Assembly: GCF_019670005.1 (NCBI RefSeq) | Contig: NZ_AP019783.1 | Location: 1,508,501 to 1,572,500, forward strand | Length of the DNA: 64,000 nt | Direction: 5' to 3' | From: Methylomagnum ishizawai | GTDB lineage: Bacteria; Pseudomonadota; Gammaproteobacteria; Methylococcales; Methylococcaceae | Shown here: piece by piece, positions 45,369-54,213 of the stretch | Layout of the letters: each line of letters begins with the position of its first letter | Position numbering within the stretch: position 1 is the first letter of the stretch | Notes under the pieces: model-generated | Databases searched by the model: none | Seen by the model: the letters and a program-made list of their open reading frames with translations, nothing else | Told to the model about the DNA's origin: nothing | Program-made: the position numbers and the translations under genes

Positions 45369-45450
45369 GTAGCCCGGATGGAACGTAGCGGAATCCGGGG
45401 GATGCGGAGCGCGGATTATCCCGGATTCCGTTGCGCTTCATCCGGGCTAC
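45369..45450. repeat. 82-bp imperfect palindrome, GTAGCCCGGATG type
   Basis: The ends GTAGCCCGGATG (45369-45380) and CATCCGGGCTAC (near 45439-45450) are inverted. Inside are GGAATCCGGG and CCCGGATTCC. Elements of this kind recur between genes in many Gammaproteobacteria. It overlaps the stop of the broken gene 45447-45645. Confidence 0.75.
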
Positions 45451-45645
45451 GCTTGCTTATATCGCGCCAGTTTGATAACCCGACAAATTCTTTGAAGTCT
45501 TGGCTCCACATCTGGGTTCAGCCTTTGGTAGTGTTGGCGTAGGATTTCGATGGCGTCCAATCTTTCCGCGACGGTGCGGGAGCGCCAAAATCCGTGGTCC
45601 GGGGGGTTGGTTTTTCAGCGGGACTATTTTGAGGGTTTTTTCCAT
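45447..45645 (-). pseudogene. Frameshifted small gene (65-residue, antitoxin-partner-like)
   Basis: The ATG at 45645 starts MEKTLKIVPLKNQP. At the run of six G on the plus strand (45601-45606) the frame breaks. Removing one base restores DHGFWRSRTVAERLDAIEILRQHYQ then EPRLQRICRVIKL to a stop at 45447. The restored protein matches a family of short proteins usually found beside a nucleotidyltransferase- or MNT-like gene. The partner is missing here. A sequencing error in the homopolymer is possible. Confidence 0.5.
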
Positions 45646-45708
45646 TGATGGTCGTCTGTGGTTTGTGTTGGGGATTGTCTTCGCAGAATCATGAGTGCAT
45701 TACCTAGC

Positions 45709-46350
45709 TTATGGTTTTGCCATCCTACGAGCTTTTTGAGTTTTTATTACAGCCTTTAGTTCGTCGATTGAAATAGGATTTTTAGAGCGATGAAGGATTG
45801 CATGGCAGTTGGGGCAAACCGGGATCAAGTCAATTTCTGGATTGACTTTGTAGGTTTCATTTATTGTGTGTAGGGGTTTGATATGGTGTACATGAATAAA
45901 TCCTATTCCTAGTTCCCCATATATTTCTTCAAAATGCATGTTGCAAATTTTGCAGTTAACTCCATGTGCTTCGATAGCTTTGTTTCTCGCGTTTTTATCT
46001 CTCTCGTACGCATTAACTGTGATGCGCTTCTTGGCTCCTTCAAAGTAGTCTTCTGATTCAGATATTTCTTCTGGATAGGAAAATTCAGATTGTTCGCTGG
46101 AAAGAAATCGTAAATAGGCTCTTAAGGCAGTTCCACAATTGTTTTTGTAGCGCTCAGCTAAGCAGGAAATTGCAAAAAAATCATACAATATGCTGTTGAT
46201 TTTATCGACTGATCTTGCGGTAGAGCCATTGATGTCTATTTTTAGATAAAAAGAAATTGCATTTAAATATCTGCCATAGCTATATGCGCTGCTCTTCTTG
46301 AGGCCTTCTGTTACAAGAAACTCCATGTACTCGAATTCATTTTCAACCAT
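45709..46350 (-). CDS. HNH endonuclease domain protein
   Basis: A 213-residue protein. C-terminal HNH nuclease: CKICNMHFEEIYG, IHVHHIKPL, IDLIPVCPNCHAILH, with the paired CxxC zinc sites and the His/Asn/His triad. The N-terminal 90 residues (KKSSAYSYGRYLNAISFYLK) look like a helical DNA-binding region. The gene is clearly AT-rich (about 37% GC by eye) in a GC-rich genome, a sign of recent transfer. It resembles McrA-like restriction nucleases; a mobile-element role is equally open. Debris of small genes lies next to it. Confidence 0.78.
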   Translation of the reverse strand: MVENEFEYMEFLVTEGLKKSSAYSYGRYLNAISFYLKIDINGSTARSVDKINSILYDFFAISCLAERYKNNCGTALRAYLRFLSSEQSEFSYPEEISESEDYFEGAKKRITVNAYERDKNARNKAIEAHGVNCKICNMHFEEIYGELGIGFIHVHHIKPLHTINETYKVNPEIDLIPVCPNCHAILHRSKNPISIDELKAVIKTQKARRMAKP

Positions 46351-46423
46351 TTTTATGTCTCATTGATTTCTAATTGCTATTTAATCTGTAGAGCCGATTT
46401 TATATTTTTCATAGATTGCCATC

Positions 46424-47557
46424 TTATAAACTCAACTTCAAAGCCGTAATCACCAAAGTCAAAACCGCATCCGCCACCACGATATACACAATCCCCGTCA
46501 CCACCGCCGAAGTCGTCGCCAAGCCCACTTCGGTGGAATTCCGCCCGCACTGCAAACCCCGCATACACCCCGCGATTCCCACCAACAACCCGAACACCAC
46601 CGATTTCGAGATACCCGTCATGAAATCCCAGATTACCAGCCGGTTCTCGATCTGGTTCAGGAATTCCGCATAGGACACATCGAACAGCGCGGACGCCACC
46701 ACCGCCCCGCCCAATATCCCCATGAAATCCGAATACAGGCACAACAGCGGCAAAGCCAGCATCAAGGCCAACAGCCGTGGCAGCACCAGGAATTCCATGG
46801 GCGGAAACCCCGTGGTCGTGAGCGCGTCGATTTCGTCGTTGGCCTGCATCGAGCCGAGTTGCGCCGCGTAGGCCGCCCCGGTGCGCCCGGCCATGATGAT
46901 CGCGGTCATCATCGCGCCCATCTCGCGGGCCATGCCCAGCCCCACCAGATCGGCGATGAAGACCTGCGCCCCGAACATCCGCAATTGGATCGCCCCCACG
47001 AAGGCCAGGATCATCCCCACCAGGAAGCTGATGAGGCTGACGATGGGCACGGCGCGGGGTCCGCATTCCACCAGCAAATCCACCAAGTCCACGCCCCGGA
47101 ACCGCGCCTTGCCCCGCAGCCCCCGGCCCACCGCCAGCGTGGCCTGTCCCAGGAAATCCAACAGCCCCAGGGTTTCGGCGTAAGCCTCCAACACCGCCCG
47201 GCCCAGCCCGGCCAGGAAGCCGGTGACGGGGGGCGGGCGTTGGGTGTCCTGGCGTTCGGGCACGGCGCGGGCCAGTGCCAACATGCCGCGCACGCCCGGC
47301 GGCAGCCCTTCCCAGCGGGTTTCGATGCCATGCGCCGCGCAGGCGTCGAGGATTTTGATGAGGAAGGCGAGCAGGAGGCTGTCCCAGTCGGTCAGGGCTT
47401 GGCAGTCGAAGCCCAGGGCGCGGGGCGGGGCGGTGGAGAGGCGGTCCAGCACGGGGCCGGGCGGGGGCAATTCGGCCCCCACGGTCCAGCCGCCGCCTAG
47501 CCGGAGTTCCAGGCCGTCGGCGGTGTCGATGAGTGCCAGCGTGGGAGGTTGGGCCAT
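46424..47557 (-). CDS. MlaE-family ABC permease with an N-terminal STAS domain
   Basis: A 377-residue protein. Residues 1-110 form a STAS-like domain and 130-377 the MlaE/YrbE permease, with GMAREMGAMMTAIIMAGRTGAAYAAQLGSMQANDEIDAL as the coupling region and several helices. It would form the membrane part of a phospholipid- or toluene-tolerance-type ABC transporter. No ATPase or MCE partner is adjacent, unlike the complete set at 61.2-63.6 kb. The ATG is at 47557; the frame upstream to 48661 is a shadow of the dehydrogenase gene. Confidence 0.85.
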   Translation of the reverse strand: MAQPPTLALIDTADGLELRLGGGWTVGAELPPPGPVLDRLSTAPPRALGFDCQALTDWDSLLLAFLIKILDACAAHGIETRWEGLPPGVRGMLALARAVPERQDTQRPPPVTGFLAGLGRAVLEAYAETLGLLDFLGQATLAVGRGLRGKARFRGVDLVDLLVECGPRAVPIVSLISFLVGMILAFVGAIQLRMFGAQVFIADLVGLGMAREMGAMMTAIIMAGRTGAAYAAQLGSMQANDEIDALTTTGFPPMEFLVLPRLLALMLALPLLCLYSDFMGILGGAVVASALFDVSYAEFLNQIENRLVIWDFMTGISKSVVFGLLVGIAGCMRGLQCGRNSTEVGLATTSAVVTGIVYIVVADAVLTLVITALKLSL

Positions 47558-47586
47558 GGTCGTCGGAGGTTGGGAAGGGGGACCGC

Positions 47587-47613
47587 GGGTTCCCAAGCTC
47601 TGGTTGGGAACCC
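47587..47613. repeat. 27-bp palindrome, GGGTTCCCAA type
   Basis: GGGTTCCCAA (47587-47596) and TTGGGAACCC (47604-47613) form a perfect 10-bp inverted repeat with a 7-base loop. Palindromes of this type recur between genes in several proteobacteria. Lies between the MlaE-like and dehydrogenase genes. Confidence 0.7.
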
Positions 47614-47661
47614 GGCCCGCGAGCCTGGCTTGCCGCGGGGCGGGAAGCGGGCGGTAGGGGA

Positions 47662-48522
47662 TTAGCGGGCTGGTCGCTTCAGACGGTATAGCGCGGAAAT
47701 ATCCTCCTCGCCGTGGCCCGCCGCCATCAGCCGCTCGTAATCCTGGCGGGTCGCCGTGCTGAGCGGAAGCGCCGTGCCCAAGTCTTCCGCCATGGCCTCG
47801 CAGATTTTCAAATCCTTGTGGTGCAGGGCCAGCTTGAAACCGGGCCGGAACACATCCTGGGTCAGGGTCGGGCCGCGCTTTTCCAGGAACCAATTGCCCG
47901 CCGCCCCGCCCGACACCACCTCGATCAATTTGCCCATATCGAGGCCCAGCCGTTCGCCGAAGGCCAGGGCTTCGGTCACGGCTTGGTTGATGCCGGCGCA
48001 CATGACTTGGTTCACGGCCTTGGTGGCTTGGCCCATGCCGGTGTCGCCCATGTGGACGACGCGGTTGCCCATCGCCGCGAGCAAGGGACGGGCGCGTTCC
48101 AGGGTGTCCGCCGCGCCCCCGACCATGATCGCCAGGGTCGCGTTGCGGGCGCCTTCGACCCCGCCGGTCACGGGGGCGTCGAGGAAATCCGCGCCGCGTT
48201 CCCGCACCCGCCGGGCCGCTTCCCGCGCCGTGGCGCTGCCGACCGTGGAAAGATCGATCACCAGCGTTCCGGGACGGAGGCCCGGCAGGAGGGCGTCGAT
48301 CATCGCCAGCACATCGGCGTCGGCGGAGACGCAGATCAGCACGGCATCGACCGTTGCCGCCAATTGGGCGGGCGAGGCGGCGCAGGCGACGCCGAGTTCC
48401 CCGGCCAAGGCCTGGGCGGTGGCTTGGGTGCGGTTCCACACCGCGCCGAGCCAGCCCTGTTGCGCCAAATTGCGCGCCATGTGGGCACCCATGGCCCCCA
48501 GTCCGATGAAACCCGCCCGCAT
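47662..48522 (-). CDS. 3-hydroxyisobutyrate dehydrogenase-family oxidoreductase
   Basis: A 286-residue NAD(P)-dependent beta-hydroxyacid dehydrogenase. The GFIGLGAMGAHMARNLAQ Rossmann loop is at the N-terminus, DAPVTGGVEGA (substrate site) near residue 120, and the catalytic Lys is in GQATKAVNQ. Relatives act on 3-hydroxyisobutyrate, tartronate semialdehyde or glyoxylate-type substrates; which one is open. The start ATG is three bases downstream of the lipoprotein gene stop. Confidence 0.88.
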   Translation of the reverse strand: MRAGFIGLGAMGAHMARNLAQQGWLGAVWNRTQATAQALAGELGVACAASPAQLAATVDAVLICVSADADVLAMIDALLPGLRPGTLVIDLSTVGSATAREAARRVRERGADFLDAPVTGGVEGARNATLAIMVGGAADTLERARPLLAAMGNRVVHMGDTGMGQATKAVNQVMCAGINQAVTEALAFGERLGLDMGKLIEVVSGGAAGNWFLEKRGPTLTQDVFRPGFKLALHHKDLKICEAMAEDLGTALPLSTATRQDYERLMAAGHGEEDISALYRLKRPAR

Positions 48523-48525
48523 GGC

Positions 48526-48942
48526 TTATTGCCCCGGTTGGGCGCAGGTGTCGGAGGCGGCGTTGCCCATCATCACGATATCGATGGGGATTTCCTTCTT
48601 GTCGAGGAAATGGACCGCCTCGGCCTTGCTCAGGCGCTTGGAGATGGCTTTGGCCATGCATTCGCAGGTCTGGCCGAGTTGCTGGTCGCTCTTGACCGGG
48701 CTGTCGGGGTTGCCTTGTTGGCCTTTCACGCAGAGCTCGACGTATTTCTTCTCGAACCTTTGGTGTTCGGATTCGCTGACCGTGGCGGGGGTGGCGGCGG
48801 ATTGGGCCGCCGTGGCCTTGGGGCTGGCCGGGGGTTGCGGCTGGTCGCCGCCGCCGCAGCCGGCGAGGGCGAGGCCCAGGAGGCCGGTCAGGAGGGTGGC
48901 GATCAATGGGGAGGTGGCGGGTTTGGCCCCTTGTTCTTTCAT
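48526..48942 (-). CDS. Predicted lipoprotein of unknown function
   Basis: A 138-residue lipoprotein: lipobox LALAGC at residues 24-29, a Pro/Ala/Thr linker, then a compact domain with three Cys (ELCVKG, CECMAKAI, DTCAQPG) likely in disulfides. KKYVELCVKGQQ and AKAISKRLSKAEAVHFL are helical. No family recognised. The start at 48942 (MKEQGAK) precedes the signal peptide. Confidence 0.62.
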   Translation of the reverse strand: MKEQGAKPATSPLIATLLTGLLGLALAGCGGGDQPQPPASPKATAAQSAATPATVSESEHQRFEKKYVELCVKGQQGNPDSPVKSDQQLGQTCECMAKAISKRLSKAEAVHFLDKKEIPIDIVMMGNAASDTCAQPGQ

Positions 48943-49084
48943 ATGGTGCGCTCCATGTGGTTGGCGTGAAGAGGATTCGGCGATTCCCCCGGACGCCCGG
49001 TGCATTTTCGGTTCGGGTTTATGCCCACCCTACGAATAACGTGGAAATGCCCTGGACGGGACCGGGAACAACAACCGGGCGGGA

Positions 49085-50512
49085 TTATATCGCCTGGGGC
49101 GGGTGGTTTCCGGTGTCCGCGCCCTGGAACCAGGCCAGCTTGCCGTGCAGTCCGACCACGCCGCCGACGATGACCAAGGTGGGGGCGCTGACCCCGGCGT
49201 CCGCCACCAAACCGGGCAGGTTGTCCACGGTGCCGGTGATGACGCGCTGATGGCGGGTGGTGCCTTGCTGGACCAGGGCGGCGGGGGTGTCGGGGGCGCA
49301 GCCGTGTCCGATCAGGGCGGCGCGGATCTGCGGCAAGCCTTGCAGGCCCATGTAGATCACCAAGGTCTGGCCGGGCCGGGCCAGCCGTTCCCAATCCAGT
49401 TCGCCGATGCCGCCTTGCTTGAGGTGCCCGGTCACGAAGGTGACGGCCTGGGCATGGTCGCGGTGGGTCAGCGGTATCCCGGCATAGGCCGCGCAACCGG
49501 AGGCGGCGGTGATGCCCGGTATCACCTGGAACGGGATGCCTTCCTCCATCAGGGTCTCGATCTCCTCGCCGCCGCGCCCGAAGATGAAGGGATCGCCGCC
49601 CTTGAGCCGCACCACGCGGCGGCCTTGCTTCGCCAGGCGGGCGAGGAGGGCGTTGATTTGGTCCTGGGGCAGGGTATGGCGGCTGCTTTCCTTGCCCGCG
49701 TAGATTTTCTCGGCGTCGTTGCGGACCAGGGCCATGACCTCGGGCGAAACTAGCCGGTCGTAGACCACCACGTCGGCTTCCTGCATGGCCCTGAGCGCCC
49801 CCAGCGTGAGCAAATCGGGATCGCCCGGCCCCGCGCCCACCAGCGAGACGAAACCGCCGCCCGTGTCGGCGTGGCCCAGCCGCTCGGTTTCCAGCAGGTT
49901 TCCCAGATGCCGCTCCGCTTCGGCTTCGCGCCCGGCGAACATCAAATCCGCCACCACGCCGCCCAAGGCCCGTTCCCAGAAGTGGCGGCGGCGGTGGGGT
50001 TCGTGGACGGCTTGCTTGACGCCCTGGCGGAATTTTTCGGCCAGATCGGCCAAGCGGCCATAGGCCGGGGGCAGGGCGCTTTCCAGCTTGGCGCGGATGA
50101 GGCGGGCCAGCACCGGCGAGGCCCCGCCGGTCGAAACGGCGATGACCACGGGCGAGCGGTCCACGATGGCCGGGAAGATGAAGGAGCAGAGTTCCGGGCA
50201 ATCGACCACGTTGACCGGGAGGTTGCGCCGGGTCGCGGCGGCGTGGACCTGTTCGTTCACTTCGCGGTGGTCGGTGGCGGAGATGACCAGTTGGAAACCG
50301 GCCAGGTCGGCGGGCTCGAAAACCTTGGCGAGATGGGCGATCCGCCTGTCCGCCGCCAGGGGCGCGAGCGCCGCTCCCAGCGCGGGCGCGAGGACCGTGA
50401 CCGCGCCCCCGGCTTTGAGCAGGGTCGCGACCTTGCGGGCGGCCACTTCGCCACCGCCGACGACCAGGCATTGCTGCCCGGCGAGTTTCAGGAATATCGG
50501 TAGGAAATTCAT
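49085..50512 (-). CDS. cysG: Siroheme synthase (multifunctional)
   Basis: A 475-residue fusion. Residues 1-210 are the precorrin-2 dehydrogenase/ferrochelatase ([25 protein letters not shown]). Residues 215-475 are uroporphyrinogen-III methyltransferase ([56 protein letters not shown]). It makes siroheme for sulfite and nitrite reductases. Length matches E. coli CysG. No reductase lies nearby. Confidence 0.95.
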   Translation of the reverse strand: MNFLPIFLKLAGQQCLVVGGGEVAARKVATLLKAGGAVTVLAPALGAALAPLAADRRIAHLAKVFEPADLAGFQLVISATDHREVNEQVHAAATRRNLPVNVVDCPELCSFIFPAIVDRSPVVIAVSTGGASPVLARLIRAKLESALPPAYGRLADLAEKFRQGVKQAVHEPHRRRHFWERALGGVVADLMFAGREAEAERHLGNLLETERLGHADTGGGFVSLVGAGPGDPDLLTLGALRAMQEADVVVYDRLVSPEVMALVRNDAEKIYAGKESSRHTLPQDQINALLARLAKQGRRVVRLKGGDPFIFGRGGEEIETLMEEGIPFQVIPGITAASGCAAYAGIPLTHRDHAQAVTFVTGHLKQGGIGELDWERLARPGQTLVIYMGLQGLPQIRAALIGHGCAPDTPAALVQQGTTRHQRVITGTVDNLPGLVADAGVSAPTLVIVGGVVGLHGKLAWFQGADTGNHPPQAI

Positions 50513-50567
50513 CGGGCTGGATAAAAAAGGGTGGATTCGGGGGTTATAGCGATGGGTCGGACTTTGG

Positions 50568-50996
50568 CTAATAAGCCCACCACGGCCCCGGTCCCCACAT
50601 GCCCCAATTCAGCGCGGCATCTTCGTTCATTTGCGCCGCCACGCGCTGGTCCTCGGCGATCGCCTTGGCCAGGGCCAGTTGTTGATAGGTTTGGTAGGCC
50701 GGTTCGTCGCCCCAGTACACGCAATGGCAGCGGGTGGCGTCGGCATAGACATAATAGGTTTTGCCCTCCTGCGGGTGGGGTACCAGCTTGAATTGGGTGA
50801 GTTCCTCGACATGGGCGAGTTTTTCCGGGGTATCGGCCAGTTTGACATGGAAACCGGCGGCGGCCAGCAACTGTTCGGTCTCGCGGGCTTGGTTCACCGC
50901 CATGATGCTGCAAGCGGCCAGCGGGATTCCCAGGGCCAGGATCGCCAAGCGGGGGGGAGGTTTGATCGCGCTCACGGGGATAATCGCCTGCGGCAC
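50568..50996 (-). CDS. Predicted lipoprotein of unknown function
   Basis: Up to 142 residues from a GTG at 50996; a second GTG at 50975 ([13 protein letters not shown]) gives a more usual signal peptide. Lipobox LAAC. The mature part has [25 protein letters not shown], a CHC pair, and ends [13 protein letters not shown] close set of such proteins is known only as hypothetical lipoproteins. It starts three bases after msrB and is probably its operon partner. Confidence 0.65.
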   Translation of the reverse strand: MPQAIIPVSAIKPPPRLAILALGIPLAACSIMAVNQARETEQLLAAAGFHVKLADTPEKLAHVEELTQFKLVPHPQEGKTYYVYADATRCHCVYWGDEPAYQTYQQLALAKAIAEDQRVAAQMNEDAALNWGMWGPGPWWAY

Positions 50997-50999
50997 GGT

Positions 51000-51464
<465 letters not shown>

Positions 51465-51534
51465 GGCGGTATTCCTCGGGGGGTGGTGAGTTGGATTCGA
51501 CCCACGGGTCGGGGTTCGGTTTCTTGGTATGGAG

Positions 51535-51590
51535 TCCAAAGCTTGCTTGCTTTGGATTTTTTCCGGTCACCGGCCAAAGCGGGCTTTGGA
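51535..51590. repeat. Two TCCAAAGC/GCTTTGGA inverted repeats
   Basis: TCCAAAGC (51535-51542) faces GCTTTGGA (51549-51556), followed by T6. A second copy is CCAAAGC (51574-51580) with GCTTTGG near 51583-51589. Related hairpins occur at 30639-30653, 39158-39175 and 63804-63851. Confidence 0.6.
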
Positions 51591-51600
51591 CTGCGGGCGG

Positions 51601-51629
51601 ATAAAAATAAGGGGACCGAGCGTCCCCTT
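51601..51629 (-). terminator. Terminator after the 51.7-52.2 kb membrane protein gene
   Basis: AAGGGGAC (51609-51616) pairs with GTCCCCTT (51622-51629) around a five-base loop. On the minus strand it is followed by ATTTTTAT. It ends the transcript of the membrane gene whose stop is at 51662. Confidence 0.72.
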
Positions 51630-51661
51630 TGCATGATCCGGCGGGTCGGCGCGATGCCGGT

Positions 51662-52240
51662 TTATTTGGACTTGGCCCAGCGGTAATCCGGGCCGGCCAG
51701 CGTCCGGGCCAGCGTGTCCAGGGCCAGCGCGAAGGCGCTATAGGCCATGGCGGCCCCGAGATAAGCCGGATAATCCCGCAGCACGCCCAGGCTGTACGCG
51801 GCCCAATCGGCTCCTTCCAAGCGCCCGGACAGCAGGAAGAAACTGCCGTTGGAAATCACGAAGGCCACGGTCGCGGCGACCGGCAGGGCCAGCGCGATCC
51901 GGCCCCAGGGCAGGGCGTCGCCGACATGGGCGCGCCCGGACCAGCGGCCCGCCCACCATAGTGCGGCGTAGGTGGGCACCAGGAAGCCATAGGCCGGGGT
52001 CACGCAATAATCGCTGACGCCCAGGTGGGCGATGGCGGCATAGTCGATGGCGCAGGCGGCGAGGAAGAATCCGGCGAAGGCCAGGAGACCGCCGCCATAC
52101 CAGCCCAGGAGGAAAAAGACCGCCAGCGAGGCGTCGGGCAGGCTGAACGCCGTGCCTTCGTGGTGGAACCGGGTCGCCGCCATCAGCAGCGCCAAAGCGG
52201 CCATGATCCAGCGTGTACGGTGGGAATCGGTTGCGCCCAT
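51662..52240 (-). CDS. Multi-pass membrane protein of unknown function
   Basis: A 192-residue inner-membrane protein with about five helices. Notable blocks: RFHHEGTAFSLPDASLAVFFLLGWY, SDYCVTPAYGFLVPTYAALW and AFVISNGSFFLLSGR. The helix-dense layout with few charges is reminiscent of small substrate-binding membrane components of vitamin transporters. I recall similar proteins being loosely labelled as cobalamin transport, but nothing here confirms that. It has its own terminator. Confidence 0.6.
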   Translation of the reverse strand: MGATDSHRTRWIMAALALLMAATRFHHEGTAFSLPDASLAVFFLLGWYGGGLLAFAGFFLAACAIDYAAIAHLGVSDYCVTPAYGFLVPTYAALWWAGRWSGRAHVGDALPWGRIALALPVAATVAFVISNGSFFLLSGRLEGADWAAYSLGVLRDYPAYLGAAMAYSAFALALDTLARTLAGPDYRWAKSK

Positions 52241-52297
52241 GGTTGTTCTCCTTGGAAAGATGGGTGGGGTGCGGTGGATTCTAACGCGGACGCCCGC

Positions 52298-52705
52298 TTA
52301 TTTGACGACCTTGAGCGCCGGCCTTTTCTTGGCGGGTCCGGGATCGGCCGGGGCGCTCTCGGCGGGCGGCGGGGTATGGTCGTCCCCGTTGCCGTCCTCG
52401 TCCTCGTCGAAGATCATGCCCTTGCCGTTCTCCTGGGCGTAGATCGCCAGGACGGCGCGGGTCGGTACATCGACCTGCATGGGTTTCCCGCCGAAGCGGG
52501 CGTTGAACACGATGTTCTGGTTGCCCAGCGCCAGGCCGTGGACCGCCTGCGGACGCAGGTTCAACACGATCCGGCCATCCTGCACGTATTGCCGGGGCAC
52601 GACCACGTCCTCGGCCTCGGCGTTGACCAGCAGGTAGGGCGTGAAATTGTTGTCGACGATCCAGTCGTAGATGGCGCGGATCAAATAAGGCTTGAGTGAA
52701 ATCAT
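52298..52705 (-). CDS. sspB: ClpXP protease specificity-enhancing factor
   Basis: A 135-residue adaptor that delivers ssrA-tagged proteins to ClpXP. The globular part is KPYLIRAIYDWIVDNNFTPYLLV and FNARFGGKPMQVDVPTRAVLAIYAQENGKGM. A flexible acidic/Pro linker follows, and the C-terminal KKRPALKVVK is the ClpX-binding tail. The ATG overlaps the sspA TGA by one base (TGATG), so translation is coupled. Confidence 0.94.
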   Translation of the reverse strand: MISLKPYLIRAIYDWIVDNNFTPYLLVNAEAEDVVVPRQYVQDGRIVLNLRPQAVHGLALGNQNIVFNARFGGKPMQVDVPTRAVLAIYAQENGKGMIFDEDEDGNGDDHTPPPAESAPADPGPAKKRPALKVVK

Positions 52706-53352
52706 CAGGCGGAAGCTTCGGCGAGGGTGGGATATTCCCGTTCGCGGGCGCTCAGGCTGGCTTTGAAGGCCGGGCGCCGGAACAGGCGGTTGGCGTAGGA
52801 GCGGATGGGTTCGGCCTGGGTGGGCAGGTCGATGCCCAAGGCGCCCAGCCGCCACAACAAGGGGGCGAGGGCGCAGTCCACCAGGGAGAAATCATCGCTC
52901 AGGAAATAGGGTTTGGCATCGAACACGGGGCTGGCGCCGATCAATTCTTTTTGGAGTTGCTTGGCGGCCTTGGATTTTTTCCTGGGGTCGGGCGACTGGT
53001 CGATCTGGTCGAGGTAGCCGAACCAGTCCTGGTCGATGCGCCGCACCGTCATCCGCGCCCTGGCCCGCGCGACCGGGTCCATCGCTTGCAAAGGCGGATG
53101 GGGGAAACGCTCGTCCAGGTATTCCATGATGATGCGGGAATCCGACAGCACCAAATCCCGGTCCACCAGGGTGGGCGTGTTGCCCAGGGGGTTGGCTTCG
53201 AGCAGGTCGCGGGGGGTGGCGTCGCCCTGGAGGTATTCGATATCCGCCGCGATGGCCTTCTCGGACAACACGAAGCGCACGCCGTGGCCGTAGGCGCAAC
53301 GGGGGGAGCAGTACAAGGTCATGGGGGATTTGCGGCTGGGGGAGGTCGTCAC
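52705..53352 (-). CDS. sspA: Stringent starvation protein A
   Basis: A 215-residue GST-fold protein that binds RNA polymerase and supports stress and stationary-phase transcription. Family blocks: FVLSEKAI, NPLGNTPTLVDRDLVLSDSRIIMEYLDERFPHPPL and KPYFLSDDFSLVDCALAPLLWRLGALGI. The GTG at 53352 with a GAGG eight bases upstream gives VTTSPSRKSPMTLY, aligning with the E. coli N-terminus; the ATG at 53322 would remove it. Typical neighbour of petABC. Confidence 0.94.
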   Translation of the reverse strand: MTTSPSRKSPMTLYCSPRCAYGHGVRFVLSEKAIAADIEYLQGDATPRDLLEANPLGNTPTLVDRDLVLSDSRIIMEYLDERFPHPPLQAMDPVARARARMTVRRIDQDWFGYLDQIDQSPDPRKKSKAAKQLQKELIGASPVFDAKPYFLSDDFSLVDCALAPLLWRLGALGIDLPTQAEPIRSYANRLFRRPAFKASLSAREREYPTLAEASA

Positions 53353-53410
53353 CCGAAGCACCTCGCGGGGAATCCAAAGTTCCAAGCCGGGGGCCCCGCC
53401 ATGGCGGAAT

Positions 53411-53429
53411 CCCCCGGAGAATCCGGGGG
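53411..53429. repeat. Perfect 8-bp stem-loop between petC and sspA
   Basis: CCCCCGGA (53411-53418), GAA loop, TCCGGGGG (53422-53429). It sits in the gap after petC and shares GGAATCC/GGGGGATGCG with the palindrome at 45369-45450. It may limit read-through from petC into sspA. Confidence 0.5.
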
Positions 53430-53487
53430 ATGCGCTCGGGATGGGCGTCAGTATCCGCCTTGGGTTTCGGATTCTACCACGAAGCCC

Positions 53488-54213
53488 TTAGTGGACATCC
53501 TTCCAATACTCCTTTTTCAGCTTATACAGGATGAAGGTCAGGAACAGCAGGAAGGCGATGACATATTTGCCCAGCGGCAGGCGTTCCAGCTTGGCGGGTT
53601 CCGACACATAGGCCAGGAAATTGGTGAGGTCGGTGGCGACCTTGTTGAATTCCTTGGCCGAGAGCTTGCCGTCGTCGCCGCGTTTGACATCGACCACGGT
53701 GTCCTGGCCGTGGCTGTTGACGATCACCGGGGTTTGGGTGCCTTGCAATTCCCATAGCACGTTGGGCATGGCCACGTTTTCGGCGACGACGTTGTTGACG
53801 CCGAACGGGCGTTTGGGATCGATATAGAAGCCTTTCAGGTAGCTATACACCCAGTCCGCGCCCCGCGCCCGCACGATCAGCGACAAATCCGGCGGTACCA
53901 CGCCGAAGGCCATTTCGGCATCGGACGGGGCCATGGCGGTTTTGGCGTAATCGTGGATTTTGGTGTCGCCGAACATGATTTCCCGTTGCATCGTATCCGG
54001 GTCGAGTTTCAGGTCCTTGGCGATGCGGGAATAGCGGATTTGCTTGATGCCATGGCAGCCCAGGCAATATTGGCTGAAATAGCCCGCGCCCCGGCGTACC
54101 GATTCCAGGTCGAAAATATCCACATCGGCTTTTTTCAAGGGTTTGCCGGCTTCGGCGGAAGCGATGCCGACACAGGAGAAAGCCAATAGCAAGATGGCGA
54201 GCGCCTTGTTCAT
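53488..54213 (-). CDS. petC: Ubiquinol-cytochrome c reductase, cytochrome c1
   Basis: A 241-residue c-type cytochrome of complex III. Signal peptide at residues 1-20, haem-binding CLGCH in YFSQYCLGCHGIKQIRYSRI near residue 52, and the second ligand Met in the DAEMAFGVVPPDLS region or later. A single C-terminal helix (YVIAFLLFLTFILY) anchors it in the inner membrane. The ATG overlaps the cytochrome b stop by four bases. Third gene of petABC. Confidence 0.95.
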   Translation of the reverse strand: MNKALAILLLAFSCVGIASAEAGKPLKKADVDIFDLESVRRGAGYFSQYCLGCHGIKQIRYSRIAKDLKLDPDTMQREIMFGDTKIHDYAKTAMAPSDAEMAFGVVPPDLSLIVRARGADWVYSYLKGFYIDPKRPFGVNNVVAENVAMPNVLWELQGTQTPVIVNSHGQDTVVDVKRGDDGKLSAKEFNKVATDLTNFLAYVSEPAKLERLPLGKYVIAFLLFLTFILYKLKKEYWKDVH

